Source of the DNA: a virus
IMG/VR virus record: IMGVR_UViG_3300046003_007866
Coordinates: 1-35,118 of that record
DNA length: 35,118 bases
Reading direction: 5' to 3' (one strand)
The translations under genes and the position numbers were made by a program. This document shows, one piece after another, positions 14,348 to 21,410 of this stretch (position 1 is its first letter; each line of letters starts with the position of its first letter). The notes beneath the pieces were generated by a model. The model was not told the origin of the DNA, searched no databases, and saw nothing but the letters and a program-made list of their open reading frames with translations.

Positions 14348-15496
14348 CTACAGGCTGATGCCGAGGCGGTTCGCGACCTCGCGGCCGACCTCCCGCTGCA
14401 TCCCTGCGACCTTGTCGGCGTACTCGGTGATCTCGGCGTCGCTCGTGCCGAGCGCCCGGATCGACTTCGCGATCTTCTGGAGTTCGCTGTTCGCGTTGCC
14501 GAGCGCCGCCGTCGCCTGCTGCCCGGTCGCCTTCCGGTCGATCTTGCCGACCATCTCGACCGCGGCGTCGTAGAGCTTCATCGCTTCGCCGAGCTTCGGC
14601 GAGACGAACTGCGCGACGACCGCGCCGACCGTGGCCCGCTCCTCGACGGTGCGCCAGAGGACGTGCGCGAGGATCGACAGGTCGCGCGGCGTGGCGATGT
14701 CGCGGCCGTCGAGCACCGCCGAGGCGCGGACGAGGCTCGTCGCCTGCCGCCAGCGTCGGTCGCTCGCCGTGATCCCGTGCTCGCGTTCGAGTTCGTCGGC
14801 GAGGTCCATCATCGCGTCCTGCACGACGTCGGGAACCTGCACCGCGTCGCAGGCGGTGCGGAGGACCGCGACGTCGGCGGGCGAGAGCTTCGCCGCCACC
14901 TTCTTGCCGCCGCCGAAGAACAGGGACCGCTTCGCCGAGCGGTTCTTGATCGGGCTCACCCAGTGGCACAGAAGGAACCGGTCGCGCAGGGCGTTGAGCG
15001 AGTCGTCGGCCGGGAACTCGTTGGAGGCGCCGACGCAGAGCTTCAGGGGCACCTTCGACCGGGTGCCGCCGTTGTCGAACTCGCCTTCGTTGAGGATCGT
15101 CAACAGCGCGTTCAGGATGCTGCTGTTCGCCTTGAACACTTCGTCGAGGAAGCCGACCTCGACGGTCGGGAGGTAGCCGGCGGTCACGCGGCGGTACTCG
15201 TCGCGCTCCAACCCTGCGAGCGAGTACGGGCCGAACACCTCCTCGGGCACCGTGTACTTCGTCATCAGCACTTGGAAGAACGACGACCCGAGCGCGGCCG
15301 TGAACAGGCCGGTCAGGTAGCTCTTGCCGGTGCCCGGAGGGCCGAGCAGAAGTACATGCTGCCCGGCGACGAGCGCCGCGGCGAGCGACTTGATCTCGGC
15401 GTCGCGCTCGACGACGGCGCCGCGCAGGTCGCGGATCAGGGCTTGGAGGTTGGCGGTCGCGGTGGCGAGGTCGGTGGTGTTCAGGTTCGCGGTCAT
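14348..15496 (-). CDS. MoxR-family AAA+ ATPase (RavA/CobS-like)
   Basis: This is a 382-residue protein. Walker A GPPGTGKS lies near residue 50, Walker B VGFLDEVFK near 113, sensor-1 GASNEFP near 153, and the following NALRDRFLLCHWV is the MoxR arginine-finger region. These are classic MoxR/RavA elements of a hexameric AAA+ remodelling ATPase. It pairs with the VWA protein that follows. GGAG lies 11 bases before ATG 15496. It has its own composite promoter and is followed by the strongest terminator in the window. Confidence 0.88.
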   Translation of the reverse strand: MTANLNTTDLATATANLQALIRDLRGAVVERDAEIKSLAAALVAGQHVLLLGPPGTGKSYLTGLFTAALGSSFFQVLMTKYTVPEEVFGPYSLAGLERDEYRRVTAGYLPTVEVGFLDEVFKANSSILNALLTILNEGEFDNGGTRSKVPLKLCVGASNEFPADDSLNALRDRFLLCHWVSPIKNRSAKRSLFFGGGKKVAAKLSPADVAVLRTACDAVQVPDVVQDAMMDLADELEREHGITASDRRWRQATSLVRASAVLDGRDIATPRDLSILAHVLWRTVEERATVGAVVAQFVSPKLGEAMKLYDAAVEMVGKIDRKATGQQATAALGNANSELQKIAKSIRALGTSDAEITEYADKVAGMQREVGREVANRLGISL

Positions 15497-15536
15497 GGTC
15501 GTTGTTCTCCGTTCGGGTTCGAGGCGCGGGTTCCTT

Positions 15537-15603
15537 CCCGCCCCCATGTAGTAACCGTCTATCGGTTACCGTAAAGGGCGGCGGGCGAAGATTCCAGAAA
15601 AAA
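15537..15603 (-). promoter_or_regulatory. Composite promoter before MoxR ATPase
   Basis: T6 (15603-15598), 35-base spacer, perfect dyad TAACCG-N5-CGGTTA (15568-15552), 8 bases, GGGCGGG, and a GCGGG-AAGGAA-CCCGC hairpin (15541-15526). No stem precedes the T6, so it is not a normal terminator. Confidence 0.7.
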
Positions 15604-15606
15604 GGT

Positions 15607-15831
15607 TCACGGGCGGCGGGCGCGGACCGGGTTCGGCCGGAGATCGACGTCCACCACGGCGAACGGGTCGCCGTTCGACAGCGTGCCCCGGTCGCGGATC
15701 GACACCGACCCGTCGCGGCCGGCGAACACCTCGCCGCCGTACAGCCGACGCGCCTCGTCGAGCGTGATCCCGAGCCCGTCCGCGAGTTCCGCGAGCAGGT
15801 CGTCCTCGGTCATGGTTCCGTCGGGGTTCAC
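15607..15831 (-). CDS. Small protein of unknown function
   Basis: This is a 74-residue product with GTG start overlapping the TGA of the WGR gene (GTGA). The internal ATG 15813 is an alternative start. It has a helical acidic N-terminus (TEDDLLAELADGLGITLDEARR) and a beta-like middle. It is the last gene of the 17.4-15.6 kb unit. No family is recognised. Confidence 0.5.
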   Translation of the reverse strand: MNPDGTMTEDDLLAELADGLGITLDEARRLYGGEVFAGRDGSVSIRDRGTLSNGDPFAVVDVDLRPNPVRARRP

Positions 15832-16367
15832 GCCGCCCTCAGTACGGCGACGAGGTAACGGTCGCCCTCGCGGATCACGCCCCACAGGCTCCCGTCGGCA
15901 GCAAGGTATGGGATCACGGGCTCGCCCCGGACGTCGGCCGCGACGTCTGGCAGGTCGAGCTTGACGAGCCCGACCTCGCCCGCCGTGTTCGCCAGCCGGT
16001 CGAGCGTGGTCGGCCGCCACGACGCGAGGGCGACGAGCGCGGCGAGCGACGTCGCCGCTGGCCGCCGGGTCGGGAGCCGGGCGGCGGCGTCCTGCCGGTA
16101 GCCCTTCCGCGCCTTCTCGTGCGCGCGGTCGAGCGCCTCGCTGTCGAGCACGCCGGGCTGCGCCTGCCCCTTGCCGCCGATCACGCCCCACCGGACGGTC
16201 GCCGAGAACCCGACGACCGACGACGCCTCCCACCACTTCGCGCTCTTGCCGCTCAGGTTCGCCGGGTTGTCGCCGACGAAGGTGAGCCGGACGCGCCACG
16301 GGCTCCCGCGGCGGGCGAGTTCGCGCGCCTCGCTGATCGTGCTGATCGGGATGTCGGCCGCGTTCAC
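15828..16367 (-). CDS. WGR-domain protein
   Basis: This is a 179-residue product, GTG start overlapping the upstream stop. Residues about 28-92 (VRLTFVGDNPANLSGKSAKWW, then ATVRWGVIGGKGQ, then AHEKARKGYR) match the WGR pattern: conserved W and G, then GxxGQ, then K-GYR near the end. WGR domains bind nucleic acid or regulate PARP- and MolR-type proteins. No PARP catalytic part is present. The C-terminal half (95-179) is unrecognised. Link to MoxR/VWA genes in the same block suggests a DNA- or RNA-sensing partner. Confidence 0.6.
   Translation of the reverse strand: MNAADIPISTISEARELARRGSPWRVRLTFVGDNPANLSGKSAKWWEASSVVGFSATVRWGVIGGKGQAQPGVLDSEALDRAHEKARKGYRQDAAARLPTRRPAATSLAALVALASWRPTTLDRLANTAGEVGLVKLDLPDVAADVRGEPVIPYLAADGSLWGVIREGDRYLVAVLRAA
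15854..15863 (-). promoter_or_regulatory. GACCGTTACC site in 3' end of WGR gene
   Basis: It lies in the codons for Asp-Arg-Tyr, 22 bases before GTG 15831. It may be chance coding. Confidence 0.25.
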
Positions 16368-16498
16368 GAGCGCACCGCCACGCGGGCCACGACCTCGGCG
16401 AACCGGGCCTCCCGCCTTGCCGCCGAGGCGGCCCGGAAGCCGACCACGAGCCGCGCCACTTCAACCAGCGCGAGGACCGCGCAGAGCGCCGGGATCAC
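16364..16498 (-). CDS. Small single-span membrane protein
   Basis: This is a 44-residue product, GTG start and TGA stop overlapping both neighbours (GTGA at each end). One hydrophobic segment occupies residues 2-20 (IPALCAVLALVEVARLVV), followed by an Arg/Ala-rich tail. The tail charge predicts N-out/C-in insertion. Its overlaps place it firmly in the operon from the gene at 17403. Confidence 0.5.
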   Translation of the reverse strand: MIPALCAVLALVEVARLVVGFRAASAARREARFAEVVARVAVRS

Positions 16499-17403
16499 GC
16501 CGCCTCCCCGACGTCGCCCGCGAGCAGGGCGCGCGCCCGGTCCTTCGCCGCGTCGAGCTTCTCGCGCAGGCCGTCGAGGGTCACGCCGAGGGCCAGCGCG
16601 TACAGTTCGCCGCGCTCGTTGATCTCGGCGAAGTCGGCGAGGATCGACGCGACCGCGTGGCTCGGGATCGTGCGGGTCGCCCCTTCCCACTCGGCCAGCC
16701 GGGCGCCGAAGTCGTTGAGAGCGTCGGCGAGGTTGTCGCCAGCCCGGCGCTCGATGGTCGCGCGGGTCGTCGCGTCGCTCGGGTCGATCGCCGCCGCCTC
16801 GAACTCGCTCGACCCGATCCGACGCACGACCGCCTGCAGCCGGCGCAGTTCGGGCTCGTAGCAGCGGGGCACGAAGGCCACGCCGCCGGACCGACGGACC
16901 GGCAGGGCGCCCATCGCCGAGAGGCGGGCGCTGACGAGGTTCGGCCGAATCCACTCGTGATCGAGGAAGGCCGCCGCCGACCGCACGTCCTCGTCGACCG
17001 AGTCGGCCTCGGCGGTCCCGTTGCCGACCCAGCGGTCGCGGCCGATGTTCCCGGCGCTGTCGACGTCGTAGGCGACGACGTCGACCTGCGTCCACTTCAC
17101 CTCGTTCTCGCTGACGCGCTCGCGGCGCAGGACGCCGACCTCGATCCGGCCGCCGGTCGCCGTCGCGAGGTCGTAGACGACCTCGGCGCGGTAGCGGTCC
17201 GCGTTGCCGCGACCCTGCGTCCAGCCGCGTGCGGCGCGGCGGACCGCCTGAACCTGATCGATGTCGGGGACGGCGGCCGGGTCGAGGCCCTCGTCGCCGA
17301 GGATGTCGCGCAGGTTGGCGGGCGTGATCTTCGTGTCGTTCAGCTCCCACCACGTCAGGAGGCCGATCGAGAGGTTCGCGGTGACGGTCGAGGGGGTGAT
17401 CAT
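16495..17403 (-). CDS. DUF6744-like protein
   Basis: This is a 302-residue protein. ATG 17403 is preceded by GGAG about 10 bases away. Segments such as LLTWWELN at the N-terminus, then MGALPVRRSGGVAFVPRCYEP, and a long helical region (IERRAGDNLADALNDFGARL) recall DUF6744 proteins of phages and plasmids. I cannot confirm this by search. It is the first gene of a unit with its own composite promoter and with the membrane, WGR and small downstream genes. Confidence 0.5.
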   Translation of the reverse strand: MITPSTVTANLSIGLLTWWELNDTKITPANLRDILGDEGLDPAAVPDIDQVQAVRRAARGWTQGRGNADRYRAEVVYDLATATGGRIEVGVLRRERVSENEVKWTQVDVVAYDVDSAGNIGRDRWVGNGTAEADSVDEDVRSAAAFLDHEWIRPNLVSARLSAMGALPVRRSGGVAFVPRCYEPELRRLQAVVRRIGSSEFEAAAIDPSDATTRATIERRAGDNLADALNDFGARLAEWEGATRTIPSHAVASILADFAEINERGELYALALGVTLDGLREKLDAAKDRARALLAGDVGEAA

Positions 17404-17440
17404 GGTCTTGTTCTCCGGTTCAGGTCGTTGCGGGTTCGTT

Positions 17441-17507
17441 CCCGCCCCATCATAGTAACCGATAGCCGGTTAGCGTAAAGGCAGCGGGGTGACGATTCTC
17501 GAAAAAA
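17441..17507 (-). promoter_or_regulatory. Composite promoter before DUF6744-like gene
   Basis: T6 (17507-17502), 35 bases, perfect dyad (17472-17456), 8 bases, GGGCGGG, then hairpin GCGGG-AACGAA-CCCGC (17445-17430). The -10-like TACTAT lies between dyad and GGG. Confidence 0.7.
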
Positions 17508-17531
17508 GTTTCGGCGGGGTCGGCCCCGCCG
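17502..17531 (-). terminator. Intrinsic terminator after 17804 gene
   Basis: Stem CGGCGGGG/CCCCGCCG with loop CCGA, then AAAC and T6. Located a few bases after the TAG at 17538. Confidence 0.85.
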
Positions 17532-17537
17532 GGGCGG

Positions 17538-17804
17538 CTACCGGGCCGCCTTCCGGCGGGCGGCGCCGATCGCGTCGAGGTCGTTCCGGGTGAGGCCCGA
17601 CAGGCCCACGTCGCTGGCGACGAAGGCCGCCCTGACCTTCTTTCCGGTGGCCGAGAGCGCGAACCCGTCGACGAGGCGACCGTCGGCGCGGAGGGCGGCG
17701 TAAGCGGCCGACCCCTCGTAGTATTCGGTGCCGAGCGTGGTCCAGTTGGCGCCGCGACCGGGGTTGTTGGCGACGTAGGCGAGGATGCGGGCTTCGAGGT
17801 TCAT
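17538..17804 (-). CDS. Small protein, possible winged-helix
   Basis: This is an 88-residue product starting MNLEARILAYVANNPGRGANW. The helix-turn-strand order up to about residue 55 (ALRADGRLVDGFALSATGKKV) would suit a small winged helix, which is an inference. It is a monocistronic unit with its own promoter, and a strong terminator stem follows its stop. AAGGAG lies upstream of the ATG. Confidence 0.5.
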   Translation of the reverse strand: MNLEARILAYVANNPGRGANWTTLGTEYYEGSAAYAALRADGRLVDGFALSATGKKVRAAFVASDVGLSGLTRNDLDAIGAARRKAAR

Positions 17805-17834
17805 CTTGTTCTCCTTGCGGGGTTGGTTTCTCTC

Positions 17835-17901
17835 CCCGCCCCAACTACATATCCGGCTAACGGTTACCGGGTAGGGTCGGGAGCGAAGATTCCCGAAAAA
17901 A
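17835..17901 (-). promoter_or_regulatory. Composite promoter before 17804 gene
   Basis: T6 (17901-17896), 35 bases, dyad TAACCG-N5-CGGATA (17866-17850), 8 bases, GGGCGGG. The hairpin has a six-base GCGGGG stem (17839-17817). The T6 has no preceding - strand gene or stem. Confidence 0.68.
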
Positions 17902-17913
17902 GTTTCGACGGGC

Positions 17914-17924
17914 TACGCTCGCGC
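17914..17924 (+). promoter_or_regulatory. TANNNT box before RecU-like gene
   Basis: TACGCT lies 5 bases before ATG 17925; no Shine-Dalgarno. Confidence 0.35.
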
Positions 17925-18452
17925 ATGACCACGAAGCCGCTCTCGTCGACCGCGAACCTCGGCAAGCCGTTCGAGGAGGCGCTCGAAGCGATGCACGCGC
18001 TCTACAACGCGGGCGGGCGGGCGGCGGTCACGCGCATCCCCGCGCCCATGCAGCCGGTCGGCAAGGCGACGAGGGGCGTGTTCCCGGCGATCTACGTCAA
18101 GCGGGGCGCGCCCGACTTCCACGCGCAGGCCGGCGGGCACTCGCTCCTGTTCGACGCGAAGTCGACGATCGACCCCGACCGCTGGCCGCTCGCCGACCTC
18201 CCCGGCCACCAAGCCGCCGCGTTCGACCGGCACGAGGCGCAGCGCGGGCGGGCGTTCGTGCTCCTGCTGCTCGGCCGGGTCGTCTACCTGCTCCCGTGGG
18301 CCGCGCTCGCGCCTCGCTACCATCGCTGGTCCGCCGGGCTCGCGGCCCGCGGCGAGGCCTCGCTGACCGTCGCCGACTGCGACCGGCTCGGTCGCCGGTG
18401 CGCGTGGGTCGACTGGCTTCCGACCGCGACCGCGTGGCTCGCTACCAGTTGA
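17925..18452 (+). CDS. RecU-like Holliday-junction resolvase
   Basis: This is a 175-residue nuclease. The pattern NLGKPFEEAL (residues 11-20), then RIPAPM (38-42), GAPDFHAQAGGHSLLFDAKS (61-80) and GHQAAAF (94-100) follows RecU: acidic helix, substrate Pro-rich strand, D64...D77-x-K79 active centre, and the conserved HQ. RecU cuts four-way junctions, resolving recombination intermediates in replicating phage DNA. The start codon ATG 17925 has no Shine-Dalgarno and lies 5 bases after TACGCT. Confidence 0.75.
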   Translation: MTTKPLSSTANLGKPFEEALEAMHALYNAGGRAAVTRIPAPMQPVGKATRGVFPAIYVKRGAPDFHAQAGGHSLLFDAKSTIDPDRWPLADLPGHQAAAFDRHEAQRGRAFVLLLLGRVVYLLPWAALAPRYHRWSAGLAARGEASLTVADCDRLGRRCAWVDWLPTATAWLATS

Positions 18453-18570
18453 GCGCGAGGCGCGCGAAGAACACGACTGCCGAGCCTACGAAGATCGCGA
18501 ACGCGACGATCACTGCGATGAGCACCGAAAGCTCGAACGACGGCGGCTCGCCGGATGAAGGAACGCCCAC
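18442..18570 (-). CDS. Small single-span membrane protein
   Basis: This is a 42-residue product, GTG 18570 with GAGAGG 6 bases upstream. A hydrophobic stretch at residues 15-37 (LSVLIAVIVAFAIFVGSAVVF) spans the membrane. It overlaps the end of RecU by 11 bases (convergent). A GCCCGTTACC site lies 20 bases upstream. The function is unknown, possibly a superinfection-exclusion or lysis-inhibition protein. Confidence 0.5.
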   Translation of the reverse strand: MGVPSSGEPPSFELSVLIAVIVAFAIFVGSAVVFFARLALNW

Positions 18571-18590
18571 GCTGCACCTCTCGCCGCTCG

Positions 18591-18600
18591 GGTAACGGGC
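18591..18600 (-). promoter_or_regulatory. GCCCGTTACC site before 18570 gene
   Basis: 20 bases before GTG 18570, in a 41-base gap. The Shine-Dalgarno GAGAGG follows closely. Confidence 0.5.
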
Positions 18601-18611
18601 GGGCGCGCCGG

Positions 18612-19148
18612 TCAGAACGGCGGGTCGCAGCCGAAGCACTTGCAGCCGTTCTCGCGCCCGTAGCAGTTCGGAGTCGGCGGCGTCACGGGCGCCGGCGGTC
18701 CGCGGGCCGGGCGGCGCGGCGTCGGCGTCGGCACCGGGAGGCCCGGCTCAGGGTCGAACGCGACGGCGATGCTGGCGGCGTGCCCGGCCGCCTTCTCGAC
18801 CGCTGGGGCGAACGCGCGCATGACGGCGTCGCGGATCACGGCGAGCGACTCGCGCCGCACGTCGTCCTTCGACGGCAGGCTCTCGGCGACCCGCTCCCTC
18901 GCCGCGCGCATCGTCTCCGTTCGCACGAGTTCGACCGCCGCGTCGCACGCCGCGAACGTCTCCGACGCGCGCTCGACGAGCAGCCGGTCGATCATCGTTC
19001 CCACCCGAGCGTCGACCGCCCTCACGATCTCCTCGTCGACGCGCTTCACGATCAGGTCGCCGAACCCCGGCCGCGCGAGGATCGCCTCCGCGAGCTTCGT
19101 GGCGACCGCGTCGAGCAGGGCGTCTGGATCAAGCTGGAAGTTCGCCAT
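18612..19148 (-). CDS. Helical protein with Cys-rich C-terminal tail
   Basis: This is a 178-residue product. Residues 1-125 are almost wholly helical (LDAVATKLAEAILARPGFGD and similar). After a Pro-rich spacer the end reads CYGRENGCKCFGCDPPF, with four Cys in C-x6-C-x-C-x2-C spacing that could bind zinc or an Fe-S cluster. There is no Shine-Dalgarno before ATG 19148. Function is unknown. Confidence 0.5.
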   Translation of the reverse strand: MANFQLDPDALLDAVATKLAEAILARPGFGDLIVKRVDEEIVRAVDARVGTMIDRLLVERASETFAACDAAVELVRTETMRAARERVAESLPSKDDVRRESLAVIRDAVMRAFAPAVEKAAGHAASIAVAFDPEPGLPVPTPTPRRPARGPPAPVTPPTPNCYGRENGCKCFGCDPPF

Positions 19149-19193
19149 CGCCGGCCGGTTAACGGCGCGGGCTCCGGCCGGGGCGGTGCGATC

Positions 19194-19260
19194 TTTTTTC
19201 GGGTTTCTTCACCCGGCGCCCTACCGCGTAACCGTTAGCCGGCTATGTAGTGTGGGCGGG
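19194..19260 (+). promoter_or_regulatory. Composite promoter on + strand before 19290 gene
   Basis: T6 (19194-19199), 35 bases, TAACCG-N5-CGGCTA (19229-19245), 8 bases, GGGCGGG (19254-19260), then a GCGGGG hairpin (19256-19277), AAGGAG and ATG. It is the only such site in + orientation, which shows that the design is not tied to one strand. Confidence 0.7.
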
Positions 19261-19289
19261 GAGCGAACCAGCCCCGCAAGGAGAAGAAG

Positions 19290-19460
19290 ATGGGAACGAA
19301 CCGCACCGAATGGACCGAAGCCTCCCGCGCAACGTCGGCCGAACTCCGCGCCGTCGCGAGCCTCGTCACCGCGCAGGGCCGGGTGGCCCTCGCCGAACTC
19401 GCTCGCCGCGAGGAGGCCGAGGCCCGCCTCGTCGCCGCCAACCGCGCGGCGCGCTCGTGA
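19290..19460 (+). CDS. Small protein, first gene of a composite-promoter unit
   Basis: This is a 56-residue product, MGTNRTEWTEASRATSAEL, Ala/Arg/Glu-rich and helical. AAGGAG lies 7 bases before the ATG, just after a leader hairpin. The stop overlaps the next GTG (GTGA). No family is recognised. Confidence 0.55.
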   Translation: MGTNRTEWTEASRATSAELRAVASLVTAQGRVALAELARREEAEARLVAANRAARS

Positions 19461-19675
19461 GCGGCGACCCCTTCGCACAATGGGAAGCAGAAGAAGCCGC
19501 CCGGCGCATCGCCGACGCCGACCGCACCGAAGCGGATCGGCGTGCGCGCCGGGCCGCCGAGTTCGCGCGGCAGGAAGCCGCCATCGCGCGTGACGTCGCC
19601 GCCGGCGTTCGCGACGCCGAAGGCAACCTGCTCGACGAGGACCTCGGCGACGAGGAGGAGGAGGACGAGGATTAG
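19457..19675 (+). CDS. Small acidic-tailed helical protein
   Basis: This is a 72-residue product with GTG start, coupled to the previous gene. It has an Arg/Ala/Glu-rich helical body and a final run of acidic residues (DLGDEEEEDED). Such tails are seen in phage DNA mimics and in small regulators, so an anti-DNA-binding role is possible but unproven. It converges on the primase gene at 19672, overlapping it by four bases. Confidence 0.5.
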   Translation: MSGDPFAQWEAEEAARRIADADRTEADRRARRAAEFARQEAAIARDVAAGVRDAEGNLLDEDLGDEEEEDED

Positions 19676-21216
19676 GCGGCGGCCCGCTGCTCGCTGCAGG
19701 CGGCGAGCAGCCGCGCCCGGTAGGTCGAGCCGTCGCGCGTGACCCGCCAGCCGGGCCGGCGGGCGAGTCGTCCGGGCGAGAAGGCTGACCAGTCGACGGC
19801 GCCTCCGTCGCACCCGAGCCCCCACGCGGCGGCAAGGAGGCGCTCGCCGAGTGCGGCGTACCACCGGCGAACGGTCGGGTCGGCGAACCACGACTCGGCC
19901 GGCAGTCGCCCGGCGACCGGCCTCGCGAGTTCGGCGACGACCTGCGCGCCGCCGTCGCTGGTTCGGACGACGGTCGCCCGGCCAGAGAGTCGCCGGTCGG
20001 ACGCCACGATCGCCAGCACGCGCGCCGCCCACTCGTCGGCCGTCGCAGAGCCGCCGAGTCGAAGGCCGTCGAGGTCGAGCAGGATGTTCGCGACGCCGCA
20101 ATCGGCCCACCCGCTCGGGATGGTGACGCCGGAGCGAAGGGTGATCGTCGCCGTCGGGAACTGCGGCTGAACGCGGATCAACCGGTCGCGAACGTCGGCG
20201 ATGCCCGGTCGGGGCGGCAGGCCGCGCCCGGCGTCTCGCTCCCTCCTCGCCGCCGTCTCGAACTCGGCGTCGACTACGCAGGGCCGGACGCCGCCCCAAT
20301 CGGCGGTGCGCTCTGCCCGGACGATTGCTTCGATCACGCCGCCGGAGAGGGTCGACGTACCAGCCCGCGTGACCCACGAGCCCGACCGGCCGGCGACCGC
20401 CCGGAGGCCGACGCCGACGGTCGACCCGTGGAGCTTGCGAACGCTGGGCGCCCACGGCCGGCCCATGGGCCTTCCGTTGTATCGACCCGTGATTCGGCCG
20501 GTCGTTCCGGTGTTCCAGTCGTTCGCTTCTTCCCGCTGCCGGCGGGCGACCCTCGCTCCGACGGTGCCGTCCGGCGCTCGCCGCCAGCAGAACCGGAGGG
20601 GGGCGCCGTCCGGGCCTCGGCAGACGTGGCAGACACCGGCGCCGTAGCCGAGCCGCGACGCCGGGTAGATGGAGGCCGACGGTCGGGAGTCGGCGTGAAA
20701 CGGGCAACAGGCGGCGACGGGCCGGCCTCCGGGCTCGGGTAGGGTGTCGGGAGCGAAGGGGGCGAAGGGCGACTCGTCCTCGGTCGGGTGCGGCGCGTCG
20801 ACGCCGAACGTCACGAGCAGGGCGTGCGCCTCGGCGTAGGTCGCCCGCTCGGCCGGACTGGCGAACACGACCCACCGATAGCGTTCGCGACCAGTTGGAA
20901 CGGCGAAGCCGAGCGCCCGGAGGGCGGCGGTGGAGATCGACCGCTCGCGGAGGCCGAGCGCCTCGAACGCGACGGTCGACGCGTACTGCGAATGGACGCC
21001 GCACCGCCCGAACTGAATGCAGGTCGGGATGGCGAGCCGGCCACCGGCGCGGAGGTTCCAGTCGTGGTCGACCGGTCGGCGACCAAGCTGGTAGAGGAAC
21101 GCGCAAGCCGCCTCCTGCTGCGGCCGGGCGAGGCCGAGCACTTCACCGGCGAGGGTCGTCGCGGCGGCCGAGGGCGCGCTCAACTTGACGGGCCTCTGCG
21201 TCGCGGATACCTTCAA
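19672..21216 (-). CDS. Primase-like protein: CHC2-type zinc motif plus AEP-like C-terminal region
   Basis: This is a 514-residue protein. Residues 170-199 (CCPFH...CHVC: C171-P-F-H174, C196-x2-C199) match a CHC2-type zinc ribbon of primases. Residues 378-383 (ILLDLD) and VDWSAFSPGRLARRPG (474-489) fit motifs I and III of archaeo-eukaryotic-type primase/PrimPol catalytic cores (D381, D383, D475). The middle motif normally has S-x-H; here it reads SDGGAQ (420-425), with Gln instead of His. The start codon is TTG 21214-21216, supported by AGGA 7 bases before it. A role in priming alongside the gp4-like primase is inferred. Confidence 0.65.
   Translation of the reverse strand: MKVSATQRPVKLSAPSAAATTLAGEVLGLARPQQEAACAFLYQLGRRPVDHDWNLRAGGRLAIPTCIQFGRCGVHSQYASTVAFEALGLRERSISTAALRALGFAVPTGRERYRWVVFASPAERATYAEAHALLVTFGVDAPHPTEDESPFAPFAPDTLPEPGGRPVAACCPFHADSRPSASIYPASRLGYGAGVCHVCRGPDGAPLRFCWRRAPDGTVGARVARRQREEANDWNTGTTGRITGRYNGRPMGRPWAPSVRKLHGSTVGVGLRAVAGRSGSWVTRAGTSTLSGGVIEAIVRAERTADWGGVRPCVVDAEFETAARRERDAGRGLPPRPGIADVRDRLIRVQPQFPTATITLRSGVTIPSGWADCGVANILLDLDGLRLGGSATADEWAARVLAIVASDRRLSGRATVVRTSDGGAQVVAELARPVAGRLPAESWFADPTVRRWYAALGERLLAAAWGLGCDGGAVDWSAFSPGRLARRPGWRVTRDGSTYRARLLAACSEQRAAA
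19686..19711. terminator. Hairpin at convergent gene ends (19675/19672)
   Basis: Perfect nine-base inverted repeat GCTGCTCGC/GCGAGCAGC with an eight-base loop, inside the last codons of the primase gene and just after the 19675 stop. No T run on either strand. Confidence 0.45.
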
Positions 21217-21251
21217 TGTGATTCCTGAGCCGGTAGTGCGGTTTGGAGTCT

Positions 21252-21294
21252 GCGGGCGGGTCGGGGTGAGAGCCGAGCCGCCCGCCCGTTTTTT
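21252..21294 (+). terminator. Strong intrinsic terminator between primase and 21411 genes
   Basis: CGGGCGGG pairs with CCCGCCCG directly before T6, and an inner TCGG/CCGA stem extends it. It ends + transcription entering from the primase gene side, so it would insulate the 21411 unit. Confidence 0.8.
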
Positions 21295-21378
21295 GGACGG
21301 GTGGTGTCGATCGACTCTATAACGGGCCGACGACCGGTCGGCGATCTGGAATCGTCGGGCTGCTCGATCTTCGCCGTC

Positions 21379-21388
21379 GCCCGTTACC
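21379..21388 (+). promoter_or_regulatory. GCCCGTTACC site before 21411 gene
   Basis: 22 bases before ATG 21411, first gene of the helicase/methyltransferase run. Confidence 0.5.
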
Positions 21389-21410
21389 GTGGCGCGGAGG
21401 AACTGAATCC

